From positions 558,001-622,000 of the forward strand of contig CM066295.1 in the NCBI GenBank assembly GCA_033816765.1: a stretch of 64,000 bases of DNA, written 5' to 3'. The notes under the pieces are model-generated. The model saw only the letters and a program-made list of their open reading frames with translations, made no database searches and had not been told where the DNA came from. Of this stretch, positions 1 through 11,429 are shown in pieces (the stretch's first letter is position 1; each line of letters opens with the position of its first letter). Origin of the DNA: Nothopassalora personata. Taxonomy: Eukaryota; Ascomycota; Dothideomycetes; Mycosphaerellales; Mycosphaerellaceae. The position numbers were made by a program, and so were the translations under genes.

Positions 1-423
1 GACACATACTCGCTAAGCTTACGCCTAGCCTACGGTCCGCAATCGTTAAGTTTTATAACATCCTAACAACTAGAGAGGAACTAGTAATCCTAGCTTCGCG
101 TATTAAAAGCACGGAGCGTAGTAGCGGAGGGTACGATCGCGGGCAGCATAGTCGCCGTAGGCGAGAGACTAAGGGCGACTAAGGGCGAAGCGATCGTAGC
201 TCGAAGTAGTAGAAGCATAGTTAGGCGTCGCGCGACCCGGGTGCGAGTTACTAGCGGGACGCCGGCGGATCGTCTATAACCTTCGATAGGACTAAAGCGG
301 AGTACTATAGATGCTATAAGAAGGGTTACATTAAGACGGATTGCCCGAATAGGCACCTATGGAAGGACCGTAACGCGTAAGCGGTTCGTAGGGTAGACGC
401 TACGAAGGCTCTAACTAAGAAGG

Positions 424-621
424 GTAGCGACTAGGGAAAAGGTAGAGGACTAGAAGTAGGTCGCTCCTAAGTCCGAGTTTTCCTAAAGTCGACCCTTTAA
501 GGCGAGTAGATGTATGTCTAGCGTAGCGACTAGGGAAAAGGTAGAGGACTATAAGTAGGTCGCTCCTAAGTCCGAGTTTTCCTAAAGTCGACCCTTTAAG
601 GCGAGTAGATGCGTGTCTAGC
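424..621 (+). repeat. 99-bp tandem duplication in the gag-pol spacer
   Basis: Two direct copies (424-522 and 523-621) differ at only a few positions, near the middle and close to the end of the unit. The period of 99 bp is 33 codons, so the duplication kept the original reading frame. It lies between the ruined zinc knuckle and the protease/RT region of the gypsy element. Both copies share most RIP-type substitutions, so it may have duplicated after most of the mutation, or the copies were mutated in parallel. Confidence 0.85.
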
Positions 622-1139
622 GCGTCACTTACGAGGCGTAGTCGAGACTCGTAAGGGCTTTCGCGAGGCTACGTTTCTCCTAGATAACTATACGGATCTT
701 AGCCTAGTGTCGTATAAGTATGTACTCCGACATTAAATGCAACCTATTAATAGGGCAAGGCTACCGAAGTTAGAGTCGTATACGTATAACCTAGGGTATT
801 GCTACGGCGCCTTTACGGTTCGGCTACGACTTGCTAATAACGCGGGATTAGAGCGCGTAAGTAACGCTATCTACTACGCGGTGCCTATAGGTAGGCCATT
901 AGTAATTTTAGGTAGACCCTAGAGGCACCGTAATCGGATCGTAAAGAGCGATTATAAGGACCAGTAGTACTACGGTATAGAGACGCCTACGATTTAGTAG
1001 CGTAACGCACGCGAGTTCCTTAAGGATCTCGAGAGCTTAAAGTAGGTTTATACGATAAGTGTTTAGGCTATTACTATAGTAGTACCCGAAGGAGAGGGGC
1101 CCTCGTAGCCTAAAGAATTTATAGACTTCCGAGATGTAT

Positions 1140-4100
1140 ACGCACCTAATAAGTAGGCGAAGCGTAAGATGCCCGACGGGGTTAAGTATACGATTGATCT
1201 CGTTAAAGGAAAGAAACCCCCTTTTAAGCCGCTATACTACTAGTCCTTAACTAAGCTAGAGGCCTTAAAGGAGTACCTTACGTAAGCAATAGAGAAGGGG
1301 TGGATTAGGCGATCCGTAAGCGAGGCGGGTGCGCCTATCCTATTCGTACTAAAGAAGAATAGCACTCTTAGGCTCTATGTAGATTATAGAGGCCTAAATG
1401 AGGTTATAGTAAAGAACCGATACCCCCTACCCCTAATTAGCGAGACGCTAGATAGGCTGTTAGGTTCTAGGTTCTTTACTACAATCGATTTAAAGGACGC
1501 CTACTATCGTATCCCTATTAAGCGAGGCGATAAGTAGAAGACTACGTTTCGTACGCGATACGGACACTACGAGTACCTAGTAATGCCGTTTGGGTTAACT
1601 AACGTACCGGCAACCTTTTAAGGGTATATTAATAAGGCGCTAACCGGCTTAGTTAATAACATTTACGTAGTCTACCTAGATAATATCCTTATCTATAGCG
1701 AGACGCGTAAGGCACACGTACGAGCCGTGCGCGAAGTGCTTACGAGGCTACGGAAGTTTGCTCTATTCGTAAACCCTAAGAAGTGTTACTTCTTCTAGGA
1801 GAGTATAGAGTTCCTTAGGTTTATCGTAAGCGCCGTAGGCGTGTCGATAGATAGGAGTAGGGTAGCCGCTATCGAGGAATAGCCTACACCTAAGACCTTT
1901 CATAAGGTCTAGTCCTTCCTTAGGTTTTGTAACTTCTACCGGCGTTTTGTAGAAGGATACTTAAGGGTCTATAAGCCCCTAACGGACCTACTAAAGGGAT
2001 CTAAGGACGGTAAGAAGCAGGGCCCTCTTACGTGGACCTTAAGCGAAGAGTAGGCGTTTCGATAGCTTAAGGCCGGATTCTTAGGTGTACTAATACTTAG
2101 GCACTTCGATCCTACGCTACGTACGCGAGTCGAAACCAACGCGTTAGGTTTCGCGATCGTAGGTATTATATCTTAGCTGTTTAGAACTAAGTAGCATCTA
2201 ATTGCGTTCTATTCACGTAAGATAATACTAGCTAAGTGCAACTACGAGACGCACGATTAGGAGCTACTTATAGTAGTTAAGGCTTTTAAGCATTAGAGGC
2301 TATACTTAGAGGGCGCTACGTATACGGTACGAGTACTAGTCGACTACGCTAACCTATAGGGCTTTATAACAGTAAAGTAGCTAAATGGGCGGTAAGCTCG
2401 ATAGGCTACGTTCCTATAGTCTTTTAATTTTATAGTAGAGCATCGGCCGGGTAAGACTAACCTAGCCGACGCGCCTTCGAGACGTAGTAACTACGTAGCT
2501 ATAACGTAATAAACTTCGAACTTGCTGCCTACCTTATAAAGTAAGCTGTCTTTCTAGAAGGAGTCTCTAGAAGGAATAAGCGAGCCGACGGTAAAGCGCG
2601 CGCTTACTACCTACGAGGCGATATAGGGCGACATAGGCGCGCTAATAGCAGTGCGGAGAGGTGATCTTCCCTATTAAGATAAGCCGTCGTTACTAGTAGT
2701 AGTGTACGCTGCAGTAATATAGGGTTAAGCTTATAGCTCGACGGGTAAGTTAATCCCACTCTTAATAAAGATTGCGTAGTAGTAAGACGACTAGTATATC
2801 GTATGCTTAGCGTAGGCGCTAAGCGCGAGGGACGCTAAGGGATATCATATAAAGGATAACCTTATATACTACGGAGACGCGATTGTAGTACCTAGGGATT
2901 ACGCAATTAGGTCGCATCTAATTCGTATACACTACGACGACGTCCTCGCGGGTCACTTTAGAAGGACTAAGACTAAAGAGCTATTGCGACGCAATTATTA
3001 GTAGGACTCACTTAGTACGGACGTAAAGCAATACGTCTAAGCCTATAGAACCTACTAGGGTTCAAAGGCGAGGCGCTATCGACCCTACGGCGAGCTATAA
3101 CCGCTTCCTAGACCGGAGCGGCCGTAGTAGGAAATTACTATAGATTTCATTACGGACCTTCCTGTAAGTACGCGAGCCGGTTACGTGTATAATGCGATCC
3201 TAGTAATAGTCGATCGCTACTTAAAAATAAGCTTATACATCCCGACGACGAAGACTTATATAGCCGTAGAGCTTACGAGGCTCCTACGAGACGAAGTCGT
3301 ACGACACTATAGTGTCCCGTTAGGTATAGTAAGCGACCGAGGTCCGGTCTTTACTAGTTAGTTTTAGAGTAACTTCTACTTCGAGGCGCGTGTAAAGCGT
3401 AAGCTATCTACGGCCTTTCACCCTTAGACTAACGGCTAAACTGAGAGGGTAAACTAAACCCTCGAATAATACCTTCGTTATTACTGTAGTAACAATTCAA
3501 CTAAGTAGGCTAAGTGGCTTACAGTTGCTAAATTCGTAGCTAATAACAGCATCTACCTAACACTACGGATAAGTCCGTTCGAGATAGCGCACGGTTAGCG
3601 ACCTAAGATTGCCCCTATACTAACTAGATCTCGAGACGAGACCTAGGGGGGGGAAGTACTAGCAGCGGTAATAGCTACGAGTCGCATACGAAAACTACGC
3701 GCTATACTCGAGGAGCGATAGAAGGCTATAGTAGAAAGCTAGGCTCGCTACTACAACAAGACCTACTAAGCTAAGACCTACCGCGTAGGTGACTTAGTCC
3801 TATTATTAACGAAGAACCTTAAGTTAGCAGTGCTAAAGAAGAAGATAGGTCCGAAGTTCATCGGCCTATACCGTATTACGGACGCTATCGGTTCGTAGGC
3901 GTACCGCCTAGCGCTACTAGCCGACTTAAGGCTCTATAACGTCTTCTATATCTCTCTCCTCGAGCCGTATATCGGTAGCGATAAGGATGGACCCGTACCC
4001 CCTCTAGCTAATAAGGACGGAGAGTATAAGGTAGAGGCAGTGCTAGATAGGCGTAAGCGTAAGGGCAAGCTACAGTATCTAGTCCAGTGGAAGGACTAGC

Positions 4101-4192
4101 TAGAGGAGTATAACAGCTAGGAACCGGCGGAGGGCCTCGCGAATGCGGATCGTATAGTAGCCGACTATAAGGCGTTAAGGAGAAGTAAATAA
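1140..4192 (+). pseudogene. pol: Ty3/gypsy Pol remnant (RT, RNase H, integrase, chromodomain)
   Basis: From about 1202 the RT reads in one frame (first base of codons at 1562+3n) with in-frame stops. The hallmark stretch around 1562-1620 reads MPFGLTN. The catalytic YxDD box at 1673-1684 reads YLDN: the second catalytic Asp codon GAT has become AAT, a TpG-to-TpA change. An integrase zinc region and core follow from about 2880 (a DRG motif near 3340, then HP-stop-TNG near 3420). The last part, about 4035-4190, resembles a chromodomain (QYLVQWKD followed by stops at expected Gln/Trp positions). It cannot encode an active polymerase as it stands. Confidence 0.9.
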
Positions 4193-4259
4193 GACTAGCA
4201 TAGGAGCATAGGAGCACTAGAGTATAAACAAAACTTTTCTTAACTATAAACAAAACAAA

Positions 4260-5213
4260 AGCTAAAGAGTAGCGCCTCAGTTATCGTTACGTAGTAACTT
4301 AGGTAGGAACGCCTAGTCGGCGGCGGTAGTATCGATGTTCTACGCCTATAGGAACTAGGACTACGGTTAGTAGGGTACACGTAGGCGAGGAACATGCGAC
4401 TCACGGCGCGGCCGAGTTCGAATAGCCTATTAAGGGCGCGGTTCTGCTCCTACTAGAGCGCGAGGGCTTCGGCGGCGGGGGCGGCGGCAGTGGTAGCGGC
4501 GGCGGCAGAGGTACGTATGCGGGTTTCCCCGGCACGCTTATGCTTATAGGTATTGAACTGCCTAATAGCCTATAGAAAGGGTTAGCCGAAGCATAGGAGA
4601 CGCACTAGAGCCCCTCCCGCGAGTAGTAGTCGACTCGCACGAGCGAAGCAGCGACTTACCTCCGTAATGTCATTACCTAGCTAGGCACATAGGCGGATCT
4701 ACTCTACTAGCTCCTGCTGCTAGAGGTCTGTAGGCGCCTAGCCTATCATGGCCGTAAGGAAGTCGCGCTAGGAGCGCGCGGCGCGTAGGCGGCTTACTAG
4801 CGAGGCGATAGCGTAGCTAGTGTTAGGCACGTAGCTGTGTCTATTGCGCCTACAGCGCCCGCACTTCTTTAGGAGCTCGCCGGTAGTAACACTATCACAG
4901 TTATCGGCCTCGTCTAGTAAGTAGTTAGTATACGAATCGTAGGCGGCGCGCGTAGAGACTTACCCTTAACGAAGTAGGGGAGGCACCGTATATACATGTT
5001 GATCTTCTACGAGAGCTTAGTAGCGGGCGAGGGCGTTAGTAGCTACGAGGGTAATGCTAGTCGCTTACGACTACTAGGCGTTCTAGGTGCGTCGCGTACT
5101 AGAGCCGCCTAGCGGCGCTCGTCTTCTAAGGTGCTAGTAGTGCTGTCGCTACTAGTGCTACTAGAGGAGGCGGAGCGGCTAGAGAATAGCGGCGAGGAGG
5201 GCCCGTCCGACAT
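4260..5213 (-). pseudogene. RIP-mutated repeat ORF of unknown function
   Basis: On the minus strand an ATG at 5213 opens a Ser/Thr-rich stretch, then frames broken by TAG codons that would read as Gln if RIP were reversed. A short basic Cys motif (KKCGRCRRNRHS) is followed by a long Ala/Arg/Leu-rich helical region and an Ala-rich stretch from the GC-rich block near 4460-4510. I do not recognise the family. Position between a gypsy 3' end and a Tc1-like transposase, and the same RIP signature, say it belongs to a repeat, either an accessory ORF or a third nested element. Confidence 0.5.
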
Positions 5214-5238
5214 AATAATAATAATAATAATGATGATG
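5212..5238. repeat. ATA/ATG trinucleotide microsatellite
   Basis: A run of ATA triplets passes into TGA/ATG triplets immediately upstream of the minus-strand repeat ORF start. It is a simple-sequence tract in RIP-affected DNA; no function is implied. Confidence 0.8.
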
Positions 5239-5689
5239 CTAGCGAGGCGCTTGCGGTGCGGGTGCGGTGCGGGTGCGTAGTAGTGGTGCGACGAAGGTGG
5301 TGCGCTGGGGAACGTGCTACGAAATAGGGCTAGGTTAGGCTAGAGTTTTATGCCCCTAACTAGCTACGTCGGCATAGTAACCAAGCCTCACTCACCTACA
5401 CCTACATAACGACACGTACGCAACCCGCATGTGGGCCGCATAGCAACTATAGTTCTGGAAGTACGTAGGAGCCTCTACGTAGCAACTAGCGAGCTAAGGA
5501 TAGCTCGCACGGGAGGGGAGGCAATTGTAAGGGGCAGCCTAGTGGCTAACCCTTACATGTAGCCTTGTATATAACATGCGGTCGCGACCGGCTGCCAAGC
5601 CGCACGTGACACGCATGCGTACACCTTGCGACGCGCGATGCGTCTTAAAAAAAAGGCAAGAATTAGTTCATCTACGACTGGCAGGTCGT

Positions 5690-6560
5690 AGGCGTGCTAT
5701 ACATTGCGACATCCCTTAATAGCGGAGGTATACACTAGCCGCATTACACAGCTCTCGCACCCTCTTACCGCGATGAATCGATGCGTTATCTATGACGAGA
5801 AACATTCCTCTTTCGAGCTGCGGCAGCACCGTGTGCTCTAACCAGGCCTCGAATAGCTCGGCGGTAATACTGCCTTAGAACACGAGGGTCCTATAGAGGT
5901 ATCCATTCGTCGTTATAGCAGGTAGGACTAACCACCGCACCTCTCTTTTACAAGATCCTTCTTCGAAGTATAGTATACCTATAGGAGCCCACCCTCTCTT
6001 ACGCTAACCGGTTCGTTCATTCGAAGCGCTCTTATCAACACAGTAGACTCGATCCATCGGCATATCCCCTATAACATCTCGAACGCGTTACGAAGCTCTT
6101 AATTCCGTTCCCTAGCACGACGAACAGCGACTCCGCGCTTCTAACCTCTCGCGGTTAACACGCGCGATATCGTCGATCTCGAGACTATTACATCCCACTC
6201 GTCGTACAGGTACTAGGCGACTTCGTCTTAATAAGAGGTAGGGCGATTACTAAGGTATTCGAATATACGATCTCGAAAGATCTATGTTAAGATTAGAGGT
6301 CTACTATCGGGCCCTAGATCTACATACACCTATCTATACAACCTAAAGTTGTTACGATATTTGTCCACAGCGCGCCTACCTAGGTTAAGAAGGTTGGCAA
6401 TAGTATTATTGCTATAGGAGGTATCGAGAAACAGGCGCTCGATCTCGTGCTGCTACTATAGCGGCAATCTACGCCTAACTATAGATGTAACGAGGGCGCT
6501 AACAACACCTTAGATTAGTAACGAGGGCTATATATTAACAACACGACAGTGAGGTGCTAT
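5690..6560 (-). pseudogene. Degenerate Tc1/mariner (IS630)-type DDE transposase
   Basis: Reading the minus strand from about 6300 gives a helix-turn-helix-like region with the pattern STISRVL followed by a basic RRARERN stretch. Then comes a DDE_3-type catalytic core: a first Asp in YCVDKSASNERTG, a basic GWAP segment, and the second Asp in LVIDNASIHRGK. The C-terminal PPYSPD-NPIE segment expected next is corrupted (YLRY then a stop), so the last catalytic acid is lost or frameshifted. Several in-frame TAG/TAA codons fit RIP of Gln codons. Terminal inverted repeats were not found by eye. Family assignment rests on motif order. Confidence 0.75.
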
Positions 6561-7306
6561 ATGTAGTAACAAGTACTCGAATCCCAGCTGCTACACCTAA
6601 TTACTATAAGAGATGTAGGGACGGCCTTACTCCGGACCGAGGTGCGCAGCATAGCGCGGACTTCTACACACGGTAATAGAGATCCTACTAGATGTAGGTA
6701 GACCCTTTCTACCATCACTAGGAGGACGCTTATTAGGATCTTAATCGTTACTAGAGCTAGATCTACCACTAAAGACATTGCTAGTACTACTAAACTAGTT
6801 TATAGGAGTCCACTTAACAACATCTGCCATAATGCTACTTACAAGTTAGCAATACCCTTAAAACACTATTACATATATAGTATACCTTGCTAAAAGCTTC
6901 TTAAAAAGCTTTAAGAATAGGTGTATAGTGGTTGTTAGGGTGTGTAAGTGTGTATAGTAGTCCAAAAAAGGGGGGAAGAGAGGTGTAAAGTGGTATAAAG
7001 TAGAGAGAGTTGTTTAGTAAAGAACTAGCTTCTTTTATGCGTACCTACGAGGTTTGTGCGTTGCTGCCTAGCTAGACCTTCTTAAGCCGAGAGAACCTTC
7101 TGTTCACTTCTAAAAGCGGAAAGATAAGGCCTAAGTGTGTCTAAGAGTAGGTCTCTTACACATGCAAATCTAACAAGATCACTGTCCTTAGCATATGCTT
7201 GCTTATGGCAGAAACCTAGTATCTAGAACTAGTGAAGGTGTTCGAGACTAATACAGCAATATAGGTGATATCAAGTTGATTAGACTGTCTTTATAGTAGT
7301 TAGTCT
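6561..7306. other. RIP-type AT-rich debris without a recognisable gene
   Basis: TA-rich sequence in the same style as the elements on its left. No conserved domain could be read in six frames. The stretch near 7080-7300 may be the ruined 3' end of a copia Pol, because it runs into a polypurine tract and LTR-like start just after 7300. Confidence 0.5.
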
Positions 7307-7560
7307 AAAGGGGGAGTGTTGTGAATCAGGTAACCAAGGTCTATGTTAGTTAGGACTTAGCACACACACACTATATCACACTGTTTTCTGTAGCTAGATA
7401 GTCTCACACCTTGTAGCAATTCATAAGGGTTACTAATCCACCCTATCGTTTCAATCTGGAAGCTTGTACTCGTCAAATACCTATCTACAACACCATTGTC
7501 CCTAAATCTGCCTAAACTAAACTCTAAGAGGTAGTATCAAACCCCCGTCCGAGGAAGGGA
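7307..7560 (+). mobile_element. Possible 3' LTR remnant of a decayed Ty1/copia element
   Basis: A purine run (AAAGGGGGAG) is followed directly by TGTTGTGAATCAG, the arrangement of a polypurine tract abutting a TG-starting LTR that is common in copia elements. No partner copy is visible in the window and the LTR end cannot be fixed, so this stays tentative. It is not the same sequence as the intact copia LTRs that begin at 7661. Confidence 0.3.
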
Positions 7561-7660
7561 TACACCTCACACCAGTAGCCTAGCGCCTGAAGCTGCATCC
7601 AAATACAGCCTTCGCCGCAGCAAGCCTTACTCCATGCTTTGGAGGACAATATGATTGGCC

Positions 7661-7805
7661 ACTTGATGCTGGGGCCCATTCACTGGTCCCACCGGTTTTG
7701 CCGATGCACTAGTCCGCATTAGGCAGGACCCCTTTTTTTTCGAGCTTATCTCTCTCTCTCGCTTTCGTAGATCTTCTTCAATACATCAATCTACTCACAT
7801 TATCT
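7661..7805 (+). repeat. Left LTR of the copia derivative
   Basis: Identical over 145 bp to 11368-11512, at a constant offset of 3707 bp. It is followed by TGGTTATGACGCC (7804-7816 region), which starts with the TGG expected of a tRNA primer-binding site; I did not identify the tRNA. Confidence 0.92.
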
Positions 7806-8021
7806 GGTTATGACGCCCTCGCGCTTATCAACTGCGCGCATACCTCCGAAAGACACTTGATAGTGTGTATGTGATCCTGCTGATCGCGTGTATGTCGACA
7901 ACGCCTGGTTGGTGATTGCGACAAAACGCGACTGCAGCAAATAGCAAACGACAAAGTCGCGACCCAGTGGGCAACGCGGCAAGTATCGCAGTGACACCTA
8001 GTTGGTGCTCTGCAGTGGTGG

Positions 8022-11000
8022 ATGGATACTGACGATAACGGTAACATCACAGGACTCGAGGTACCACTGGCACAGCAGTCTGTGACCGGGGACCAGAGTC
8101 AGCAACAACAGCAAGCCGAGTCGGCTGCTGTAACCAAGAAGAAGCTTCCAGCAATAGCGACTACGAGTCGCATCTTCAGCAACATGGTTGGTCGTAGTAC
8201 CAATAGCACCCCTGGTGTCAGCAAGCTCCAGGGCAAGGACGACTATCCGAGATGGAGCGACATGCTCGAGTCAGTCCTGCGTGGCGAGCAGCTGTATGGA
8301 TTTGTCGATTCAACAGCACTCAAGCCAAGACCTACAATCCGTCCGAGTGAACAGCAATACGAGCTTGACGACCGGATTGAGGCATGGGAGGCGAAGAAGT
8401 ATCAAGCTCGCGCCCTCATCATCGCCAACTGCAGTCAGTCTATCGCCGACAACTGCAAAGCCTATCAGGCTCCGGATGGACTATGGGATCATCTCAAATC
8501 AACATATGGCCAGACCGGCAAGTCCGAGGAATACTCGTTGTATCTGGACTTCGAGTCACATGCTTACAGTGGCTCCAACCTTGACAAGTATTGCCAGCAG
8601 TATCAGGCAAAGCTTGCCAATCTCAAGAACACAGAACTGGCCATATCCAAGGCCCAGGCTATGTTCCGCTTCCTGTACCAGATCGCGCCCTACTTCCCAG
8701 CATTCGCCTCATCAAAGCGCGAACAGCTGAGGCAGATGACTGGCAGGATCGAGGACAGCACCACCATCACACTCGAGAAGGTGATTGGTGATCTGCTTGA
8801 TGAGGCGGCTGCTCAGCAGAGCGAGACCGCAAACCTTGCAGCAAAGCAGACTACTCCCACCCCACCCGCCAACCCACAGGGCAATGGCGGCAATGGCAAC
8901 CGTGGTGGCGGCGGCAATCCACGTGGAGGCCGAGGTGGTCGTGGCCGTGGCAAAGGAGGCCGCGGTAACGGCAACGGTGGCAACAACCAGCAGCGTCAAC
9001 AGTATGACCCATGCCATGGTTGTGGCAGTACCACTCACCAACCTGTAACTTGCTGGAACCTACATCCGGAACTTGCACCTGCTGGATGGAAACCAAAGAA
9101 CCCACCACAGCAGAACGGCAACCAGAATGGCAACCAGCAACAGCGTCAGCAGGTGAACAACACCACTGACCACCCTCAGCAGCAGCGCGCCGGAGAGACC
9201 GCTCAATTTGCGGCTCACGGCATGAACAACCTCGAGGATCTGATGACTCCATACAACGGCAACCACAGCATGTATATGGCTGCCGAGGATGACATTCAAG
9301 ACACCTCCGCACTGCTGGCAGCGAAGAGCCCAACCGACTGGGTTGTGGACTCTGGCTGCACTTCTCATATGACTAACGAGCTGAGCAATATGATGGATTA
9401 TCGGCCCTGCAATGTCCCTATTAGGACAGGCAAGGGCACCATCACTGCGACAGCCTGTGGCATTATCCAATTGGACCTGTATGGATGCGGCATCACCTAC
9501 TTCTCGCAGGTGCTGTACGTGCCAGGCCTTGCAGCCAATCTGATCTCGACAGAGGCTCTCCGCCGCAAGGGTGTCTATTATCGTAACGACGACCAGATCC
9601 TCTTCACAAAGGGGAATGGTGCGCGTACGGTGGCACACTGCTACAGTCACAATGGACTGCCATTCCTCAAGCTAAAGCATTCACCGACTGCTTTGGCATC
9701 ATCTAAGGTTGAGCCATCTATCGCCGCGACTGGCGACCTGTGGCACAGACGCCTTGGACACATTCACAGCCGCAAGCTAGTGCAGCTTCACAACGATCAG
9801 CGCATCATCATTGTCGGCAACGGTGACCTCAGCAAGCACCCACGCGAATGCGTACCATGTCGCATGGGACTGGGGCACAAAGTCTATAACCGCATACCTA
9901 TGGTGCGACCGTCAACACCATACTACATCATCGCAGCCGATGTAGTGACAGTCCGCAACCTTGGGCTTGGCAAGGAGAGATACTTCACGCTATTCACTTG
10001 CCTCGCCAGCCTGCAGCGAACAGTGTTCTGTCCAGCGCAGAAGAATGGCGCTGCCCAGCATATCCGCACCGTTGTCCGTCATGTGAAGACAGAATACAAT
10101 GCCAGCATTGTGATCTTACGCATAGATGGAGGCGGCGAGTATGGAGGCACCGCACTCACCCAGCTCTCACAAGATGAGGGCTTCACACTTCAGATCACAG
10201 CACCTCATTCATCAGAACAGAATGGCGGTGCGGAGGTCAGCAATCATATCGTGTGCGTCCAGTCACGCAAGCTACTGATTGATGCTGGCCTGCCAGTGGC
10301 ACTCTGGCCAGAAGCTGTGCAGGCTTCGGTCTATCTACTCAACCTGACTCCGAGTGCAGCCCTCAAGGGACTGTCACCTCAGGAAGTCATCAACACGTGG
10401 CAAGGCAAGGGCGAAGTGAAGCCCAGCCTGTCACACCTCAAGGCATATGGATGCCGCGCCTTCGTGTACGACCACAGTGTCGGCCGAGGTGAGAAGTTTG
10501 ACTCCCGCTCATTGGAGGGCAAGCTTGTTGGATACGAGAGCCGCACCATCTACCGTGTCTATGTTGCTAAGGCGCATAGAGTGTTCCGTACCAAGGATGT
10601 TCAGTTCATTGAAGGCAAGGAGCCTATCACTGCTTTGGCCGAGGAGCCTGAAGCTGATGATGAATACATCTCTCTGGACGACATCTTCCCTGTAGAGCGC
10701 AACCACAAGGCATCGACTCAGCCAAAGCGCGCTGGAGCCGAGCGTGGTGTGGCTCCTGGGGGTGGTGATTCTGGGGGTGTAGCTACACCTAAGAACATCA
10801 CTATTATCAACCGCCCTGCTGAGACACCAGTCCAGCAGGTGAATGAGGACTTGGCCCAGGAGGTAGTTGACAGCTATCAAGACACCGCTCCGGACGACTT
10901 TCCGGAGGTGCAGCCAACAACACCTCCCAAGCCATCTGTCGAGGATGATGATGAAGACGACTTTATCACACCTCCTGATACACCAGATCCTGTTGAGGAG

Positions 11001-11429
11001 GCACCACCACCCTCAACACGCCCGCAGCGCACTCGTCGTGCGCCAGTCAACGTCCGCGACCCTCAGAACGGCTATCAATTCGAAGCCAATCGGCGCCAGC
11101 GTAGGGCACTGTATCACTCGCTCAGCAAGACCGCTCGCAAGCAGCTGGCTGACATGCCACATGCCACAGTCTCGGCATTCATGGCATCCACTGACTGGCC
11201 AGATCCCGCCACAGTGGTGATACCGAAGAGTCACAAGTCAGCAATGAAGACTCCTCAACACGCCGAGTGGCGCGCAGCTGAAGAAGCTGAATTCGCTAGT
11301 CTCGAGCGTATGTCCTGTTTGGTGCTGATAGCACCTGTTTTGCATCTAGAGCCTCGTCATGGGGGTGACTTGATGCTGGGGCCCATTCACTGGTCCCACC
11401 GGTTTTGCCGATGCACTAGTCCGCATTAG
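8022..11429 (+). CDS. Gag-protease-integrase polyprotein truncated before reverse transcriptase
   Basis: 1135 residues from the ATG at 8022. The N-terminal third is a copia-type Gag (UBN2/retrotrans_gag-like) followed by a Gly/Asn/Arg/Gln-rich linker. A CCHC zinc knuckle has Cys331, Cys334, His339 and Cys344. The aspartic protease motif DSG begins at Asp443. The integrase has its HHCC zinc site (His575, His580, Cys610, Cys613) and candidate catalytic acids Asp640, Asp702 and Glu738, the last two separated by 35 residues. An acidic, Pro-rich linker follows. The reading ends at about residue 1097, where the first residues of an RT domain (EFASLERM) appear. The final 38 residues are junction and LTR read-through, with the stop inside the right LTR. 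It could package and integrate only if RT is supplied in trans. Confidence 0.9.
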   Translation: MDTDDNGNITGLEVPLAQQSVTGDQSQQQQQAESAAVTKKKLPAIATTSRIFSNMVGRSTNSTPGVSKLQGKDDYPRWSDMLESVLRGEQLYGFVDSTALKPRPTIRPSEQQYELDDRIEAWEAKKYQARALIIANCSQSIADNCKAYQAPDGLWDHLKSTYGQTGKSEEYSLYLDFESHAYSGSNLDKYCQQYQAKLANLKNTELAISKAQAMFRFLYQIAPYFPAFASSKREQLRQMTGRIEDSTTITLEKVIGDLLDEAAAQQSETANLAAKQTTPTPPANPQGNGGNGNRGGGGNPRGGRGGRGRGKGGRGNGNGGNNQQRQQYDPCHGCGSTTHQPVTCWNLHPELAPAGWKPKNPPQQNGNQNGNQQQRQQVNNTTDHPQQQRAGETAQFAAHGMNNLEDLMTPYNGNHSMYMAAEDDIQDTSALLAAKSPTDWVVDSGCTSHMTNELSNMMDYRPCNVPIRTGKGTITATACGIIQLDLYGCGITYFSQVLYVPGLAANLISTEALRRKGVYYRNDDQILFTKGNGARTVAHCYSHNGLPFLKLKHSPTALASSKVEPSIAATGDLWHRRLGHIHSRKLVQLHNDQRIIIVGNGDLSKHPRECVPCRMGLGHKVYNRIPMVRPSTPYYIIAADVVTVRNLGLGKERYFTLFTCLASLQRTVFCPAQKNGAAQHIRTVVRHVKTEYNASIVILRIDGGGEYGGTALTQLSQDEGFTLQITAPHSSEQNGGAEVSNHIVCVQSRKLLIDAGLPVALWPEAVQASVYLLNLTPSAALKGLSPQEVINTWQGKGEVKPSLSHLKAYGCRAFVYDHSVGRGEKFDSRSLEGKLVGYESRTIYRVYVAKAHRVFRTKDVQFIEGKEPITALAEEPEADDEYISLDDIFPVERNHKASTQPKRAGAERGVAPGGGDSGGVATPKNITIINRPAETPVQQVNEDLAQEVVDSYQDTAPDDFPEVQPTTPPKPSVEDDDEDDFITPPDTPDPVEEAPPPSTRPQRTRRAPVNVRDPQNGYQFEANRRQRRALYHSLSKTARKQLADMPHATVSAFMASTDWPDPATVVIPKSHKSAMKTPQHAEWRAAEEAEFASLERMSCLVLIAPVLHLEPRHGGDLMLGPIHWSHRFCRCTSPH

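Larger units (their letters stand above)
1..4195 (+). mobile_element. RIP-degraded Ty3/gypsy chromovirus, 5' end cut by window edge
   Basis: Degenerate translation along the plus strand gives, in order, a Gag zinc knuckle (303-344), reverse transcriptase, RNase H-like region, integrase and a C-terminal chromodomain, the order of fungal chromoviruses. The frame is full of TAG/TAA stops where Gln is expected. The sequence is rich in TA and CG but poor in CA and TG, as RIP leaves it. In the CCHC knuckle the first Cys and the His both read Tyr, which single G-to-A and C-to-T changes explain. The knuckle and pol lie in different frames, from a frameshift signal or indels. The 5' LTR must lie outside the window. 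I could not define a 3' LTR; a purine-rich stretch at about 4238-4268 may be a polypurine tract. Confidence 0.9.

Noticed and set aside
7800..8050. Two short minus-strand frames overlapping the left LTR and leader of the copia element
   Set aside because: They lie in the LTR/leader of the element, are antisense and have no domain.
9060..9650. 196-codon minus-strand frame inside the copia element
   Set aside because: Antisense shadow of the Gag-protease region; no domain and no separate promoter evidence.
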